Below, piece after piece: positions 7,068 through 15,207 of a stretch of 18,389 nt of DNA. Numbering within the stretch: the first letter of the stretch is position 1; each line of letters starts with the position of its first letter. The DNA comes from an uncultured Opitutia bacterium (GTDB lineage: Bacteria; Verrucomicrobiota; Verrucomicrobiia; Opitutales; UBA953). The stretch is taken from NCBI GenBank assembly GCA_903829855.1, contig CAIKRN010000104.1, positions 1-18,389 of the forward strand, read 5' to 3'. The notes beneath the pieces are model-generated. The model did not search any database and was not told the DNA's origin. It was given only the letters and a program-made list of their open reading frames with translations. The translations under genes and the position numbers were made by a program.

Positions 7068-7289
7068 GGTATTTGGCTCCGTATCCCGATTCCTGCCGAA
7101 GGAGGGGACATTGGATCTGTGTATTGACTAGTTTTTTGGTTTTATGTTCGAAGCAATCGGCGGTCGCTTCAAACGGTGGAAAGTGGGTTCAAACACCCCT
7201 AACCGCTCGGTGCAAGCGGGAAAATCGACCCAAAGCCCCTGCTTTGGAACTGACAGGGCCAGCGGGGATGGCACTTTCGCCCTATCCTG
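7068..7289. promoter_or_regulatory. Divergent intergenic region between rpsB and waaA
   Basis: This 222-nt gap must hold the start signals for rpsB (minus) and waaA (plus). I see a TTGACT box on plus at 7124-7129 without a good -10 at 16-18 nt, and a TTGAAG box on minus (7172-7167) followed at 18 nt by AACATA; neither is a strong sigma-70 match. The stretch 7130-7145 is T-rich. No gene is supported here. The exact promoters are unresolved. Confidence 0.25.
7077..7081 (-). promoter_or_regulatory. Shine-Dalgarno sequence of rpsB
   Basis: On the minus strand CGGAG lies nine bases before the rpsB ATG. It is the one good anti-16S match near a start in this window and confirms the rpsB start at 7067. 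Confidence 0.55.
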
Positions 7290-8570
7290 ATGTCCTGGGC
7301 CTACCGGATTCTCTTCCCACTGCTGCTTATCCCAGCCCTCCCCTACTATGCCTGGAGGATGCTGCGCCGGGGCGGCTACGGCACTGGATTCAGCCAAAGA
7401 TTGGGGTTTTTCCCGAAATTACCACCGAAGACACCAGGGAAGCGCCGGGTCTGGATTCAGGCCGTCTCGGTCGGCGAAATCGAGGCCATCGGCCCATTCC
7501 TGAAGGCTCTGCAACAGTCTGGCAAGGCGGAGATCATCCTGACGACTACGACCAGCACCGGCTACCGGCTTGCCCTCGAACGCTACCTCACCGTGGCGGA
7601 CCGAATCGGCATCTTCCCCTCCGACCTCTGGCCGTGCAGCGTCCTCGCCTGGCGGCGGATCCAGCCCGACCAGATTATCTTGGTCGAAGGTGAACTCTGG
7701 CCGGAACACCTCGCCCAAGCCCGTGCCCGCGGCGTGCCTGCCTTACTTATCAACGGGCGCATCTCCGATAAATCTTTTGCGCGGCATCAGCGCTTCCCGC
7801 GCATTTCCACTTATCTACTCAGCCACTTCCAATCCATCGGAGCCGGAAGCGAAGAGGACTTTCGTCGCTTCCGGACTTTAGGTGCGTCGCCCGTTCTCAC
7901 AGGTAATCTTAAGTTCGACGTGGCGGGCGACGCTCCGATGTCCGCCGCCGAGCGTGCTCAACTCCGCCGCGAGCTCGGCTTCGGTGAAAATCCCCAAACC
8001 TTAGTGATCCTCGGCTCCTCGACTTGGAAGGGCGAAGAGACCCAGCTCATCCGCATCGTCCGCGAGCTCCGTGCGGCCCAACTTGATGTACGCTTACTTC
8101 TCGTCCCGCGCCACTCCGAGCGCCGGACCGAAGTGGCCACCGAAGCCAGCGCCAGCGGTCTGGCGTGGCATCAGCGCTCCACCGGAGGGACGAGCGCCCC
8201 CGCCGACACCATCATCCACTTGGCCGACACCACGGGCGAACTCCGGCGGCTCACCCGGGCGGCAGATATCGCCTTCTGCGGCAAGAGCCTGCCTCCGCAC
8301 GAAGGTGGCCAGACCCCGATTGAGTGCGCGGCCGCAGGCGTGGCGATGGTCTACGGACCGAAGATGACCAACTTTCGCGACATCTGCCGAGGACTCGAAC
8401 AAACGCAGGCGGCCTTTCGCGTCGAAAACGTAGAGCAACTGGAAATACGCATTGCCCAGCTTTGTTCCGATGGACGCCGACGCACCGAGGTCGGACAGAA
8501 CGGCGCTGCCTGGCATCAGGGAAACCGCGGAGCGACAGAGCGCACCCTCGCCCTCGTTTTAGCCCACTAA
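7290..8570 (+). CDS. waaA: 3-deoxy-D-manno-octulosonic acid (Kdo) transferase
   Basis: Membrane-anchored glycosyltransferase (GT30) that transfers Kdo from CMP-Kdo to lipid IVA, starting the LPS core. The 426 residues begin with a membrane anchor (about 5-22) and PYYAWRMLRRG, then QRLG, the AVSVGEIEA motif with the conserved Glu (58-66), TTTTSTGYRLA (85-95), VEGELWPEHL (132-141) and ALLINGRISDKS (151-162), a second Rossmann-like domain with GSSTWKGEE (242-250), LVPRHSER (271-278) and EGGQTPIECAAAG (338-350). Two motifs differ from the textbook forms (GSTHEGEE and GGHNPLEP). The ATG at 7290 matches the family N-terminus; no ribosome binding site is visible. It stands alone on plus and ends directly against trpD. 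Whether it adds one Kdo or several cannot be told from sequence. Confidence 0.92.
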   Translation: MSWAYRILFPLLLIPALPYYAWRMLRRGGYGTGFSQRLGFFPKLPPKTPGKRRVWIQAVSVGEIEAIGPFLKALQQSGKAEIILTTTTSTGYRLALERYLTVADRIGIFPSDLWPCSVLAWRRIQPDQIILVEGELWPEHLAQARARGVPALLINGRISDKSFARHQRFPRISTYLLSHFQSIGAGSEEDFRRFRTLGASPVLTGNLKFDVAGDAPMSAAERAQLRRELGFGENPQTLVILGSSTWKGEETQLIRIVRELRAAQLDVRLLLVPRHSERRTEVATEASASGLAWHQRSTGGTSAPADTIIHLADTTGELRRLTRAADIAFCGKSLPPHEGGQTPIECAAAGVAMVYGPKMTNFRDICRGLEQTQAAFRVENVEQLEIRIAQLCSDGRRRTEVGQNGAAWHQGNRGATERTLALVLAH

Positions 8571-9617
8571 TTACGCTACCCGATAAGCTTCGCGCAATCG
8601 GCGAGCCTCGTCGCGCAAGGCGCCATTGAGGATAATTGAGCGAGCAAGGGTCGCCCCCTCGGAGGGGTCTTTCGATTTACCAGCAACCCAGAGTGCGGCA
8701 CCGGCACTAAGACAAAGCGTATCCAGCAAGCCGTCGGAGACCGCCCCCACCAGTAAGTCACTAAACATCGCGAGGTTTTCTTCCGGCGAACCTCCGCGCA
8801 AATCAGCCACCGTGCAGGCCTTGAAGCCGAAATCGCCCGGCAACCAAACAGCATCGACCGTGGCAAGCTCACCGCAACCGCGCACGCGCACCTCACCCGT
8901 CGTCGTGATTTCATCCATGCCGCCACCGGCCCGCGAATGGGTGACCAAGCCGCGCTTAACGCCGAGCTCAGTTAAGGTGGCAGCCAAAGGTTCAACCCAT
9001 CGTTCATCATAAACGCCAACGACCATATAGGCAGGACGCGCGGGGTTGATTAGAGGCCCGAGGACGTTGAAGACCGTCTTCGTTCCGCTTTCAGCAATCT
9101 TCTTGCGCACCCCGAGCACAGCCTTGAAGGCTGGATGAAAAGCCGGCGCATAGAGATAACAAAAGCCCGCCTCGGACATAGCCTTCAACAACTGGGCATC
9201 GGTCGCCTCGAGGGTCACCCCGAGCCCGGCGAGGAAATCTGCACTTCCGGATTTAGAAGTGACCGAGCGATTGCCATGCTTGAGTACAGGTACGCCCGCA
9301 GCGGCCACAATCAGTGAGCTAGCCGAAGAGATATTAAAACTGCCCGAGCGATCGCCCCCCGTGCCCACGATATCAATCCCGCGGGCCGGCCATGTACCGA
9401 AATCAACCCGGCGAGCCAAGTCGCGGTACGTCTGCGCGAAACCCGTCACCTCCGCGGCCGTTTCGCCCTTACGGGACAGGGCGAGCAGAAAGGCTTCCTT
9501 TTCCGCATCAGAAATCCCGGCATCAACCATGGCCAAGGCGCTCGCCGTCGCCTCCGCGGGACTGAGATCACGTCCTGCCGCGATAGCGGTAGTCAGAGCA
9601 GAGAGGTCCAAAGCCAT
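8571..9617 (-). CDS. trpD: Anthranilate phosphoribosyltransferase
   Basis: Second step of tryptophan synthesis: anthranilate plus PRPP gives phosphoribosylanthranilate. The 348 residues match the family length and motifs: GTGGDRSGSFNIS (85-97) and KHGNRSVTSKSGSAD (113-127) for PRPP and anthranilate, FHPAF-V---R (160-171), FNVLGPLINPA (183-193), and the metal-binding MDE (234-236) after HSRAGGG. No other trp genes are nearby, so the pathway is dispersed here; no leader peptide or attenuator is visible. The start is ATG at 9617 with no ribosome binding site. The first residues (MALDLSALTTAIAAGRDLSPAEA) fit the family. Its TAA and the TAA of waaA together make the palindrome TAATTA. Confidence 0.96.
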   Translation of the reverse strand: MALDLSALTTAIAAGRDLSPAEATASALAMVDAGISDAEKEAFLLALSRKGETAAEVTGFAQTYRDLARRVDFGTWPARGIDIVGTGGDRSGSFNISSASSLIVAAAGVPVLKHGNRSVTSKSGSADFLAGLGVTLEATDAQLLKAMSEAGFCYLYAPAFHPAFKAVLGVRKKIAESGTKTVFNVLGPLINPARPAYMVVGVYDERWVEPLAATLTELGVKRGLVTHSRAGGGMDEITTTGEVRVRGCGELATVDAVWLPGDFGFKACTVADLRGGSPEENLAMFSDLLVGAVSDGLLDTLCLSAGAALWVAGKSKDPSEGATLARSIILNGALRDEARRLREAYRVA

Positions 9618-9707
9618 AGCGGATTAGCCACGGACGAGGCGACGGGGACAAGGCATTTTCGCCACAACGGGTTTGCAACCAGCGGAAACCCCCTAAAGAT
9701 ACCACCC

Positions 9708-10355
9708 ATGGACGATGGCGACCACCCCCAGGGCGACTTCGAAGGTTCCGGCAACGCCTCTTGGGGCGAAGCCGACTGGGCTGGCTACCTCCAGAAAAAC
9801 GACCTCGAGGTGGCCCGCTTCCTTTCCTACTACACCGAGGTCAAGGACCTACCCGATCGCTTAGATATTAGCGCCCGCCGCATGGGCTGGGAAAATGCCG
9901 ACTGGGCTCCAGGGGACGCCGTTGATGAAGTACTGGAGGACGACAATGAAGGGCCAGACCTGCCCTACTGTATCCACCAGCATCCGGTCTACGTCGTGTC
10001 CCGTGCCCTCGGAATCCAGCTTTCGCATTCGTTCCAACGGCTTTGTCGCGAGTCCTCTCCGGCGATCACTGCCGTGGAAGCCACGAACATCATGCTCTCC
10101 TTCTGGGATTCCCAGCATCAGGTCATCATGGCCATCAACGCTACCGATACCGGTGACCTCCCGCTCGCGCTCGTGCACATGAAGCGCGCCCTCTCCGCGA
10201 TTAATTTTTCCATCGGTCTCACGGCGGGCATTCCGAGCGCCGCCAAACTCAGCTCGGCCGAAGCCGCCCAGGATATCGAGTCGACGCTGTTCGACCTACG
10301 TGAAGTCTGCCTCCGCGTCATGGCCGACTGTCGGTGGGACGGGAAGAAGAGCTGA
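9708..10355 (+). CDS. Uncharacterised acidic/helical protein
   Basis: I do not recognise this 215-residue protein. The first 30 residues are acidic and Gly/Asp/Trp-rich. Residues 31-65 (NDLEVARFLSYYTEV, DLPDRLDISARRMGW) look helical. Two more acidic residue clusters follow to about 84, then a long helical part (about 90-207) with evenly spaced hydrophobics (VYVVSRALGIQL, ATNIMLSFWDSQHQVIMAI, PLALVHMKRALSAINFSIGL, DLREVCLRVMAD), suggesting a small alpha-helical bundle. There is no signal peptide, membrane span or catalytic motif. It is divergent from trpD (90 nt apart) and convergent with hprK (5 nt apart), so it has its own promoter. The start context is ACCACCC-ATG, without a ribosome binding site. 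Protein-like composition over the whole length makes it a real gene. Confidence 0.75.
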   Translation: MDDGDHPQGDFEGSGNASWGEADWAGYLQKNDLEVARFLSYYTEVKDLPDRLDISARRMGWENADWAPGDAVDEVLEDDNEGPDLPYCIHQHPVYVVSRALGIQLSHSFQRLCRESSPAITAVEATNIMLSFWDSQHQVIMAINATDTGDLPLALVHMKRALSAINFSIGLTAGIPSAAKLSSAEAAQDIESTLFDLREVCLRVMADCRWDGKKS

Positions 10356-10360
10356 AGGAC

Positions 10361-11335
10361 TTAGGCCTTTCTTTCGCCGTCCTTGCTCATGAACTGAATG
10401 AGCCGGTCGCTGAATTCCTTGGCCGAATCGTGCCCCATTCCACGGAGAGCGTGCACCATCGCAGCGACTTCGACGAGGCGTGCCATATCGCGTCCCGGAC
10501 GGACCGGAATCGTCATGTGAGCCACCTTGCGTCCGAGGATTTCAAAAGTCTCTACCTCGAGGCCCGAGCGCTCCTCATCCATGCCGGGCTGCCAAAGCAC
10601 GAAGGTAACAACGAGATCCACGCGCTTTTCCCGGCGAACCGAACGCACACCAAAGATTGAGGCGACATTGATAATGCCAATTCCGCGGCACTCCATGTAG
10701 CCGCGGTTAAGTTCCTTGGACGTACCCTGCAATTCCCGGTCAGCGATTAAAGTGACGATGACGTAATCATCCGCGACCAAGGAGTGGCCGCGTTCGATCA
10801 AGGCCAACGCACATTCACTCTTACCCACACCCGAGGCGCCACGCAGGAGCACACCGATACCTTTGATGTCGACCAGGGTTGCATGCAAGTTGGTCCGTGG
10901 TGCAAATTTCTCCTCCAAGAGGACCGTCGCTTCAGCGGAGAAATCTTTCGATTTGAGCTGCGTGCGGATGAGCGGCACCCGATGGCGATCAGCAATCTTC
11001 AGCAGGATGTCATCGGCAGGCAATCCGCGCGAAACCACGACAGCCGGAATCTTCTTGGCGAACACATCGTCGAGGAGTTTTTCACGCGCCGTGGCACTTT
11101 GGTCCATCAAGTAGGCCATCTCACCCGCGCCAAAGAGCTGCAGGCGACGGTGGGCAAACTCCTTGAAGTAACCGGTCACGGCGAGCGCCGGACGGTTTAG
11201 GGACTTCTCGGAAATCATGTTATCCAAGCCTTCACCGCCGGCGAGAAGCTCCATTTGCAGCATGTCCTTAAAGGAGTCGAAAAATTCGCGAACCGAAACG
11301 GATTCCGGGCGAGTATCAGGAGCGGGGTCAGACAT
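10361..11335 (-). CDS. hprK: HPr kinase/phosphorylase
   Basis: Bifunctional enzyme that phosphorylates and dephosphorylates a serine of the phosphocarrier HPr, linking metabolite state to carbon regulation. The 324 residues contain the N-terminal domain (about 10-135), the LHATLVDIKGIG motif (150-161, canonical HG here HA), the Walker A loop GASGVGKSE (166-174), LVADDYV (186-192), the signature MECRGIGIINVASIFG (214-229) and the C-terminal PVRPGRDMARLVEVAAM (277-293). All catalytic motifs seem intact. It is the last gene of the minus-strand run, starting four bases after the lptB stop. In many proteobacteria hprK also sits downstream of lptA-lptB, separated by rpoN, hpf and ptsN, which are missing between them here. 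HPr itself is not in the window. The start is ATG preceded by GACGCC. Confidence 0.95.
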   Translation of the reverse strand: MSDPAPDTRPESVSVREFFDSFKDMLQMELLAGGEGLDNMISEKSLNRPALAVTGYFKEFAHRRLQLFGAGEMAYLMDQSATAREKLLDDVFAKKIPAVVVSRGLPADDILLKIADRHRVPLIRTQLKSKDFSAEATVLLEEKFAPRTNLHATLVDIKGIGVLLRGASGVGKSECALALIERGHSLVADDYVIVTLIADRELQGTSKELNRGYMECRGIGIINVASIFGVRSVRREKRVDLVVTFVLWQPGMDEERSGLEVETFEILGRKVAHMTIPVRPGRDMARLVEVAAMVHALRGMGHDSAKEFSDRLIQFMSKDGERKA

Positions 11336-11339
11336 GGCG

Positions 11340-12080
11340 TCAGAGTTTGAAACCTTCGCCCAAGTAGTGGCGGCGGCTTTCAGGATTGTTTACGATGTCC
11401 GCGGGAGTGCCAGAAACAAGTACCCGACCTTGGTGGATGAGGTAGGCCCGATCCACGATGGAGAGGGTTTCCCGTACATTATGGTCGGTAATCAGGATAC
11501 CAATGCCCCGGGCCTTGAGCTTGCGAATAATCGACTGCACCTCAGCGACCGAGATCGGATCCACCCCACTGAAAGGCTCATCCATCAACAGAAAGCGTGG
11601 GCCTGTGGCGAGGGCCCGGGCGATTTCCAAGCGGCGTCGCTCACCACCTGAAAGGGTGAAGGCGGGCTGGCGGGCCAGCTTTTCTAAACCCAGGTCGGTC
11701 AATTGCTGGATGGTGCGATCCTTGCGCTCCTGGGCGCTGAGGTTAAGCGTTTCGACCACTGCCATGACATTTTCCCAGACCGTTAGTTTGCGAAAAATTG
11801 AGGCCTCCTGCGGCAGGTAACCGAGACCACTCTTGGCTCGCTGCCACATCGGCATCGAGGTGATGTTGCGGCCATCTAAGAATACTCGACCAGAAGTGGC
11901 GGGCACGAGGCCAACAACCATGTAAAAAGTGGTGGTTTTTCCGGCGCCATTAGGGCCGAGGAGCCCAACGATTTCGCCCGCACCCAAAGTGAGACTAACA
12001 TCCTGTACGGCAACTTTTGCGTCATAGTGCTTTGCGAGAGCCTGCACCTTAATGACACCCTTCTCACTGTTATCAGCCAT
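11340..12080 (-). CDS. lptB: LPS export ABC transporter ATPase LptB
   Basis: Cytoplasmic ATPase of the LptB2FG transporter, which extracts LPS from the inner membrane. From the ATG at 12080 it has 246 residues, the normal length; an ATG two codons upstream (12086) is equally possible, while the first in-frame ATG (12173) would overlap the preceding gene by about 70 bases and add a non-family leader. Motifs: Walker A GPNGAGKTT (42-50), Q-loop YLPQEASIF (88-96), signature LSGGERRRLEIARAL (143-157), Walker B FLLMDEP (163-169) and H-loop His200 in LITDHNVRETL. The LptB-specific spacing and C-terminal HYLGEGFKL match the family. It is placed between the LptC/LptA-like gene and hprK. LptF and LptG are not in this window. 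Confidence 0.95.
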   Translation of the reverse strand: MADNSEKGVIKVQALAKHYDAKVAVQDVSLTLGAGEIVGLLGPNGAGKTTTFYMVVGLVPATSGRVFLDGRNITSMPMWQRAKSGLGYLPQEASIFRKLTVWENVMAVVETLNLSAQERKDRTIQQLTDLGLEKLARQPAFTLSGGERRRLEIARALATGPRFLLMDEPFSGVDPISVAEVQSIIRKLKARGIGILITDHNVRETLSIVDRAYLIHQGRVLVSGTPADIVNNPESRRHYLGEGFKL

Positions 12081-12099
12081 GGCCATAAGGAGGAAGCGG

Positions 12100-14172
12100 T
12101 CAGCGAGCCTTGTCGAGGTTTTTGACCTCCGGCAAGGTGAAGTTGGGTCCGAGGAATATCTTGGGGCGAACAACCTGACCGGGATTCACCTCATCCGGAG
12201 CCGACTCCATCCGCCAAAGCTTACGATTGAGGTCGTAGGTGACCTCCTTCGCGGGGACACCCTCATTGCCCGACTTATCGATGATTCGGGCGTCGCCGAG
12301 TAATCTAGCCATGCCCACCTCAGGGAGTACCTCCAGAGTGCGACCCTTAGCGGAGGAACCGCCGGCGACGACGTGCACATTGCCACGGCCAATCATCTGT
12401 CGCGCCACCTGATGACCAGCCTTATCAGGCGCTGCCAGCCCTTCCAGTAGGTCGCAAGTCGCATCGGTACCATCCGTCGCCATGGCGACGGCACCGCGCA
12501 GAAAGAACTTCGTCAACGACGGCGTCGTTAGGATTTCGTCCGCATCTGAAATAAATTCAGCGTTCTTACCATTCGAGAAAGTGACGAAGAGATGGGGGCG
12601 CGTCTGGGCAACCCCGCCGGAAAGCGTCAACAACCGTGGACGACCCTTCAGGGCATCTTTCGTTAAGACTTCCTCTACCTGTACCGCTGGCGTGAGATCA
12701 ATCCGCTCGGCTGAGCATCGGAAGCCTGGCTGGATATAGCGCACCCGTCCCGTGAGGATAGCCTTACTCAACTCATACTGTTTTCGTTGCTGAGTGCGGG
12801 GCAGCGCGAAGGCCACCATGACATCCGAGTCTGTCGTCACCGGGCCGGCGACATAATGGACAGCCCCGAGGAGCTCGACCTGCATCGCGCCGTCTTCCGT
12901 TAAGACAACGACCTGGTTGGCTTCAGCCAACCCTGGGGCGCCACCCTCCTCCCCAGCCGGCAAGCGTATGGCGGCGCGCACACCCGGCCCCGAGCGCACT
13001 TCGACCCGGTCTTTAAGCCGGTCGGTGCGGATTGAAAAACCCGCAGCCTCCATGCCTCGCGCATCTCGGATACGCGGGAGCTCCTCGAGGTCCAGTTGAC
13101 GCAAGGCGCGATCCCAGCGAGCCTTACCAGCCTCAAACGCAGACCCTTCAACCTCGCCTTTCACCGCGCCGTCAGCGGCTAAAATGCGGGCGCCGTCGCG
13201 CACTTCAGTGGCGACTAAATGCCTTGCCGTCAAAGAACCTTGAGGGGAGCTGTAAGTCGCATTCGTCTCGACTTCGACGATAGAGCTACCGGCCTTGGCA
13301 TCGCGCCGGATGGATACCGTCTCCCCAGAAATATCCGCAGCTTCTTCCTTTATACGGGTCACGTGTAGTTTGACGGGGACACCGTCGCCCGAGAAGAGCT
13401 GCGTGAAGTCCAGTTTAGCTTGATGGCGCAGTCGCTGGGCCGTCCCTTTGACTTCGGGTTCTTCGATTTCGACATGACCGACGACCTCAACTGTATCCGT
13501 CTTGGTGTCGAATTTCGCCGTATCGCCGCGCAGGATTTGCGCACCTAAAGTACGGACGACCTTACCCGTGGCATTGAGCGAGCGTACCGAGGAGTCTCCG
13601 CCGAGGCCATCTCCGACAAGACATTCCAAGCGCTCACACGTGGTGCGCTCGCCGAGTCGATCGGCGATGACGCTTCCTTCAAAAACCATCAATGTCCCGC
13701 CAGTGACGGGGCTCGCATCCATACGTTTGGCTCGCAGGCGTAACCGCCGCTCGCTCGGCTTAGCCAAATCAAGCACAGCGAGGACATTGGTCAGGATGGC
13801 GAAACTGTCCCCCTGGGAAGTGGAGCGCCAAATCCAGCCGGTGCCCGTCAAGTTAAATGCCTCAGACGCAGCCTGCACTGGAGCCGAACCCTGGGCGGCA
13901 CGGCGGGCAGGATTCATTAAGCCCGATGGGCTGGTAAAAGTCGCCCGTGATTTACCGTCGCGGAAAGATTGCACCTTGAGATCTTGCATGTCCCAGAAAC
14001 CCGCCTCTTCCGCTGGCTTCATGAACTTAGCGGTCACCTCCCAAGCCTTCTCGGCCTTGGCATCTTCCGTGAACCCCGAAAATGCTCCGCCCCCAACTTG
14101 CTGAAACTTAAGATCTTTTTGCTGAGCTGAGACTTCCACAGCCAAGAGGAGGCACATTAGCAAGGCTCGCAT
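12100..14172 (-). CDS. Large LptC/LptA (OstA)-like periplasmic protein
   Basis: Probably the periplasmic bridge of LPS transport. The start is ATG at 14172, giving 690 residues with a signal peptide (MRALLMCLLLAVEVSAQQ, cleavage near SAQ); an upstream TTG (14193) adds a poorer leader. Residues about 45-115 resemble LptC (WEVTAKF, DLKVQSFRDGKSRATFTSP). The rest is strand-rich with at least five loosely repeated units of the OstA/LptA kind (hydrophobic-x-G-x-V, then a charged turn, then A/C-x-x-L): near 163-186, 228-248, 470-493, 556-579 and 595-631, ending with ARLLGDARIIDKSGNEG. E. coli LptC and LptA are each under 200 residues, so this equals both with several extra units. Its stop lies 13-19 nt before lptB. 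Family membership is an inference from repeat pattern and position. Confidence 0.75.
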   Translation of the reverse strand: MRALLMCLLLAVEVSAQQKDLKFQQVGGGAFSGFTEDAKAEKAWEVTAKFMKPAEEAGFWDMQDLKVQSFRDGKSRATFTSPSGLMNPARRAAQGSAPVQAASEAFNLTGTGWIWRSTSQGDSFAILTNVLAVLDLAKPSERRLRLRAKRMDASPVTGGTLMVFEGSVIADRLGERTTCERLECLVGDGLGGDSSVRSLNATGKVVRTLGAQILRGDTAKFDTKTDTVEVVGHVEIEEPEVKGTAQRLRHQAKLDFTQLFSGDGVPVKLHVTRIKEEAADISGETVSIRRDAKAGSSIVEVETNATYSSPQGSLTARHLVATEVRDGARILAADGAVKGEVEGSAFEAGKARWDRALRQLDLEELPRIRDARGMEAAGFSIRTDRLKDRVEVRSGPGVRAAIRLPAGEEGGAPGLAEANQVVVLTEDGAMQVELLGAVHYVAGPVTTDSDVMVAFALPRTQQRKQYELSKAILTGRVRYIQPGFRCSAERIDLTPAVQVEEVLTKDALKGRPRLLTLSGGVAQTRPHLFVTFSNGKNAEFISDADEILTTPSLTKFFLRGAVAMATDGTDATCDLLEGLAAPDKAGHQVARQMIGRGNVHVVAGGSSAKGRTLEVLPEVGMARLLGDARIIDKSGNEGVPAKEVTYDLNRKLWRMESAPDEVNPGQVVRPKIFLGPNFTLPEVKNLDKAR

Positions 14173-14211
14173 GATGCTATGACACCCCAGCAAGACGGGC
14201 GAATCAAGCGA

Positions 14212-15204
14212 TTACGCCTTCGGCAACCGTGGAAACGGACGGTCAGCGACAAAGGCGGGCATCTCGGCGCTGATCAGCTGCTCGCCGACGACTAACGGAT
14301 GACCGGCTAAAAACTCGGCCGCCGGCAACATTTTCCCCCCAGGACGTTGTAAAGACTTCACCACTAATGAACCCAAACCACAGGCGATCTGAATGCCGTC
14401 GCGACCTACCGCGAGGATGCGACCGGGGGCTTCGGTGGAAATCGCTATATCTGCAAATGCTGAGCCAACTTTGAGCGTCACCCCCACATGATCAAAGGTA
14501 CTCCCCGGCCAACCCTCTAGAGCCAAGATACGCCCCTGAAGCTGCGCTGCGGATTGGCGAAAATCCAGAGGCGCGTCGGCCCGAGCTAATCGCCGTGCAT
14601 AGGTGACCTTCGCTTCGTCCTGGGGCATGGCTAGCGAGGTGGCCGCCAAAATTGAGGGTAAAGCGCACGTAGCGAGCTCGCCCGCAAGCACCCCCAAGCG
14701 GGCCCGCAAGGCCACCCTGCCCTCATTGGGCAGAATAGAAGTACTGACGGAGGCGTGAATGGGGCCGGCATCCAATTTCCGGACAACCTGCTGCAAGGAT
14801 ACACCCGTCTCCTTTAAGCCCGCCGCCAAGGCACCCTCCACAGGGGTGGCACCACGTAAAAGTGGCAGCAACGAACCATGAAAATTGACGAAACCCAGTC
14901 GAGTCGCCGCCAAAAAGTCATCCTTCAATAACTGACCGTACGCCATCACCACACCGAGATCAGCCTGCATCTGCCGAAGGGACTCCGCGTCACTCGCCTC
15001 GAGCCTCTCCGGCTGCAATAGGGTTAAGCCTTCTGCGCGGGCCCAAGCCGCGACGGGGTTGGCTCGCACTTCCTGACCACGCCCAGCGGGACGATCGGGC
15101 TGCGAATAGACCGCCACCACTTCCACATCGGGCAAGGCGCGGGCAGCGGCAAAGGCCGCCAACGCTATCTCATCCGAGCCGAGCAGGACCAGTTTCCGTG
15201 GCAT
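14212..15204 (-). CDS. fmt: Methionyl-tRNA formyltransferase
   Basis: Formylates initiator Met-tRNA with 10-formyl-tetrahydrofolate. The 330 residues have the N-terminal formyltransferase fold (LVLLGSDEIALAAF; YSQPDRPAGRGQ at 33-44), catalytic Asn107 and His109 in NFHGSLLP and Asp145 in KLDAGPI, matching E. coli N108, H110 and D146, then the linker and C-terminal tRNA-binding domain (YARRLARADAPLDF, LEGWPGSTF). The motif reads HGSLLP-LLRGATP rather than HASLLP-WRGAAP; HGSLLP also occurs in ArnA-type formyltransferases, but the C-terminal Fmt domain and housekeeping context favour Fmt. No deformylase gene adjoins it. It starts three bases after the der stop (TGA-CGC-ATG) and is followed by the LptC/LptA-like gene 39 nt later. 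Confidence 0.92.
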   Translation of the reverse strand: MPRKLVLLGSDEIALAAFAAARALPDVEVVAVYSQPDRPAGRGQEVRANPVAAWARAEGLTLLQPERLEASDAESLRQMQADLGVVMAYGQLLKDDFLAATRLGFVNFHGSLLPLLRGATPVEGALAAGLKETGVSLQQVVRKLDAGPIHASVSTSILPNEGRVALRARLGVLAGELATCALPSILAATSLAMPQDEAKVTYARRLARADAPLDFRQSAAQLQGRILALEGWPGSTFDHVGVTLKVGSAFADIAISTEAPGRILAVGRDGIQIACGLGSLVVKSLQRPGGKMLPAAEFLAGHPLVVGEQLISAEMPAFVADRPFPRLPKA

Positions 15205-15207
15205 GCG

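Noticed and set aside
7124..7129. TTGACT as a -35 box for waaA
   Set aside because: No acceptable -10 at 16-18 nt; the only TAT-containing hexamer is 13 nt away.
7128..7397. 89-codon minus-strand frame upstream of rpsB
   Set aside because: Overlaps the waaA start and the divergent promoter region; composition is not protein-like and no family fits.
7073..7693. 206-codon plus-strand frame across the rpsB-waaA gap and the waaA 5' end
   Set aside because: Pro/Arg-rich shadow composition; overlaps waaA in another frame, and waaA motifs are clear.
10354..10375. Small AAGG/CCTT hairpin with a T-rich tail at the end of the 9708 gene
   Set aside because: Only four base pairs, inside the hprK coding sequence; too weak to call a terminator.
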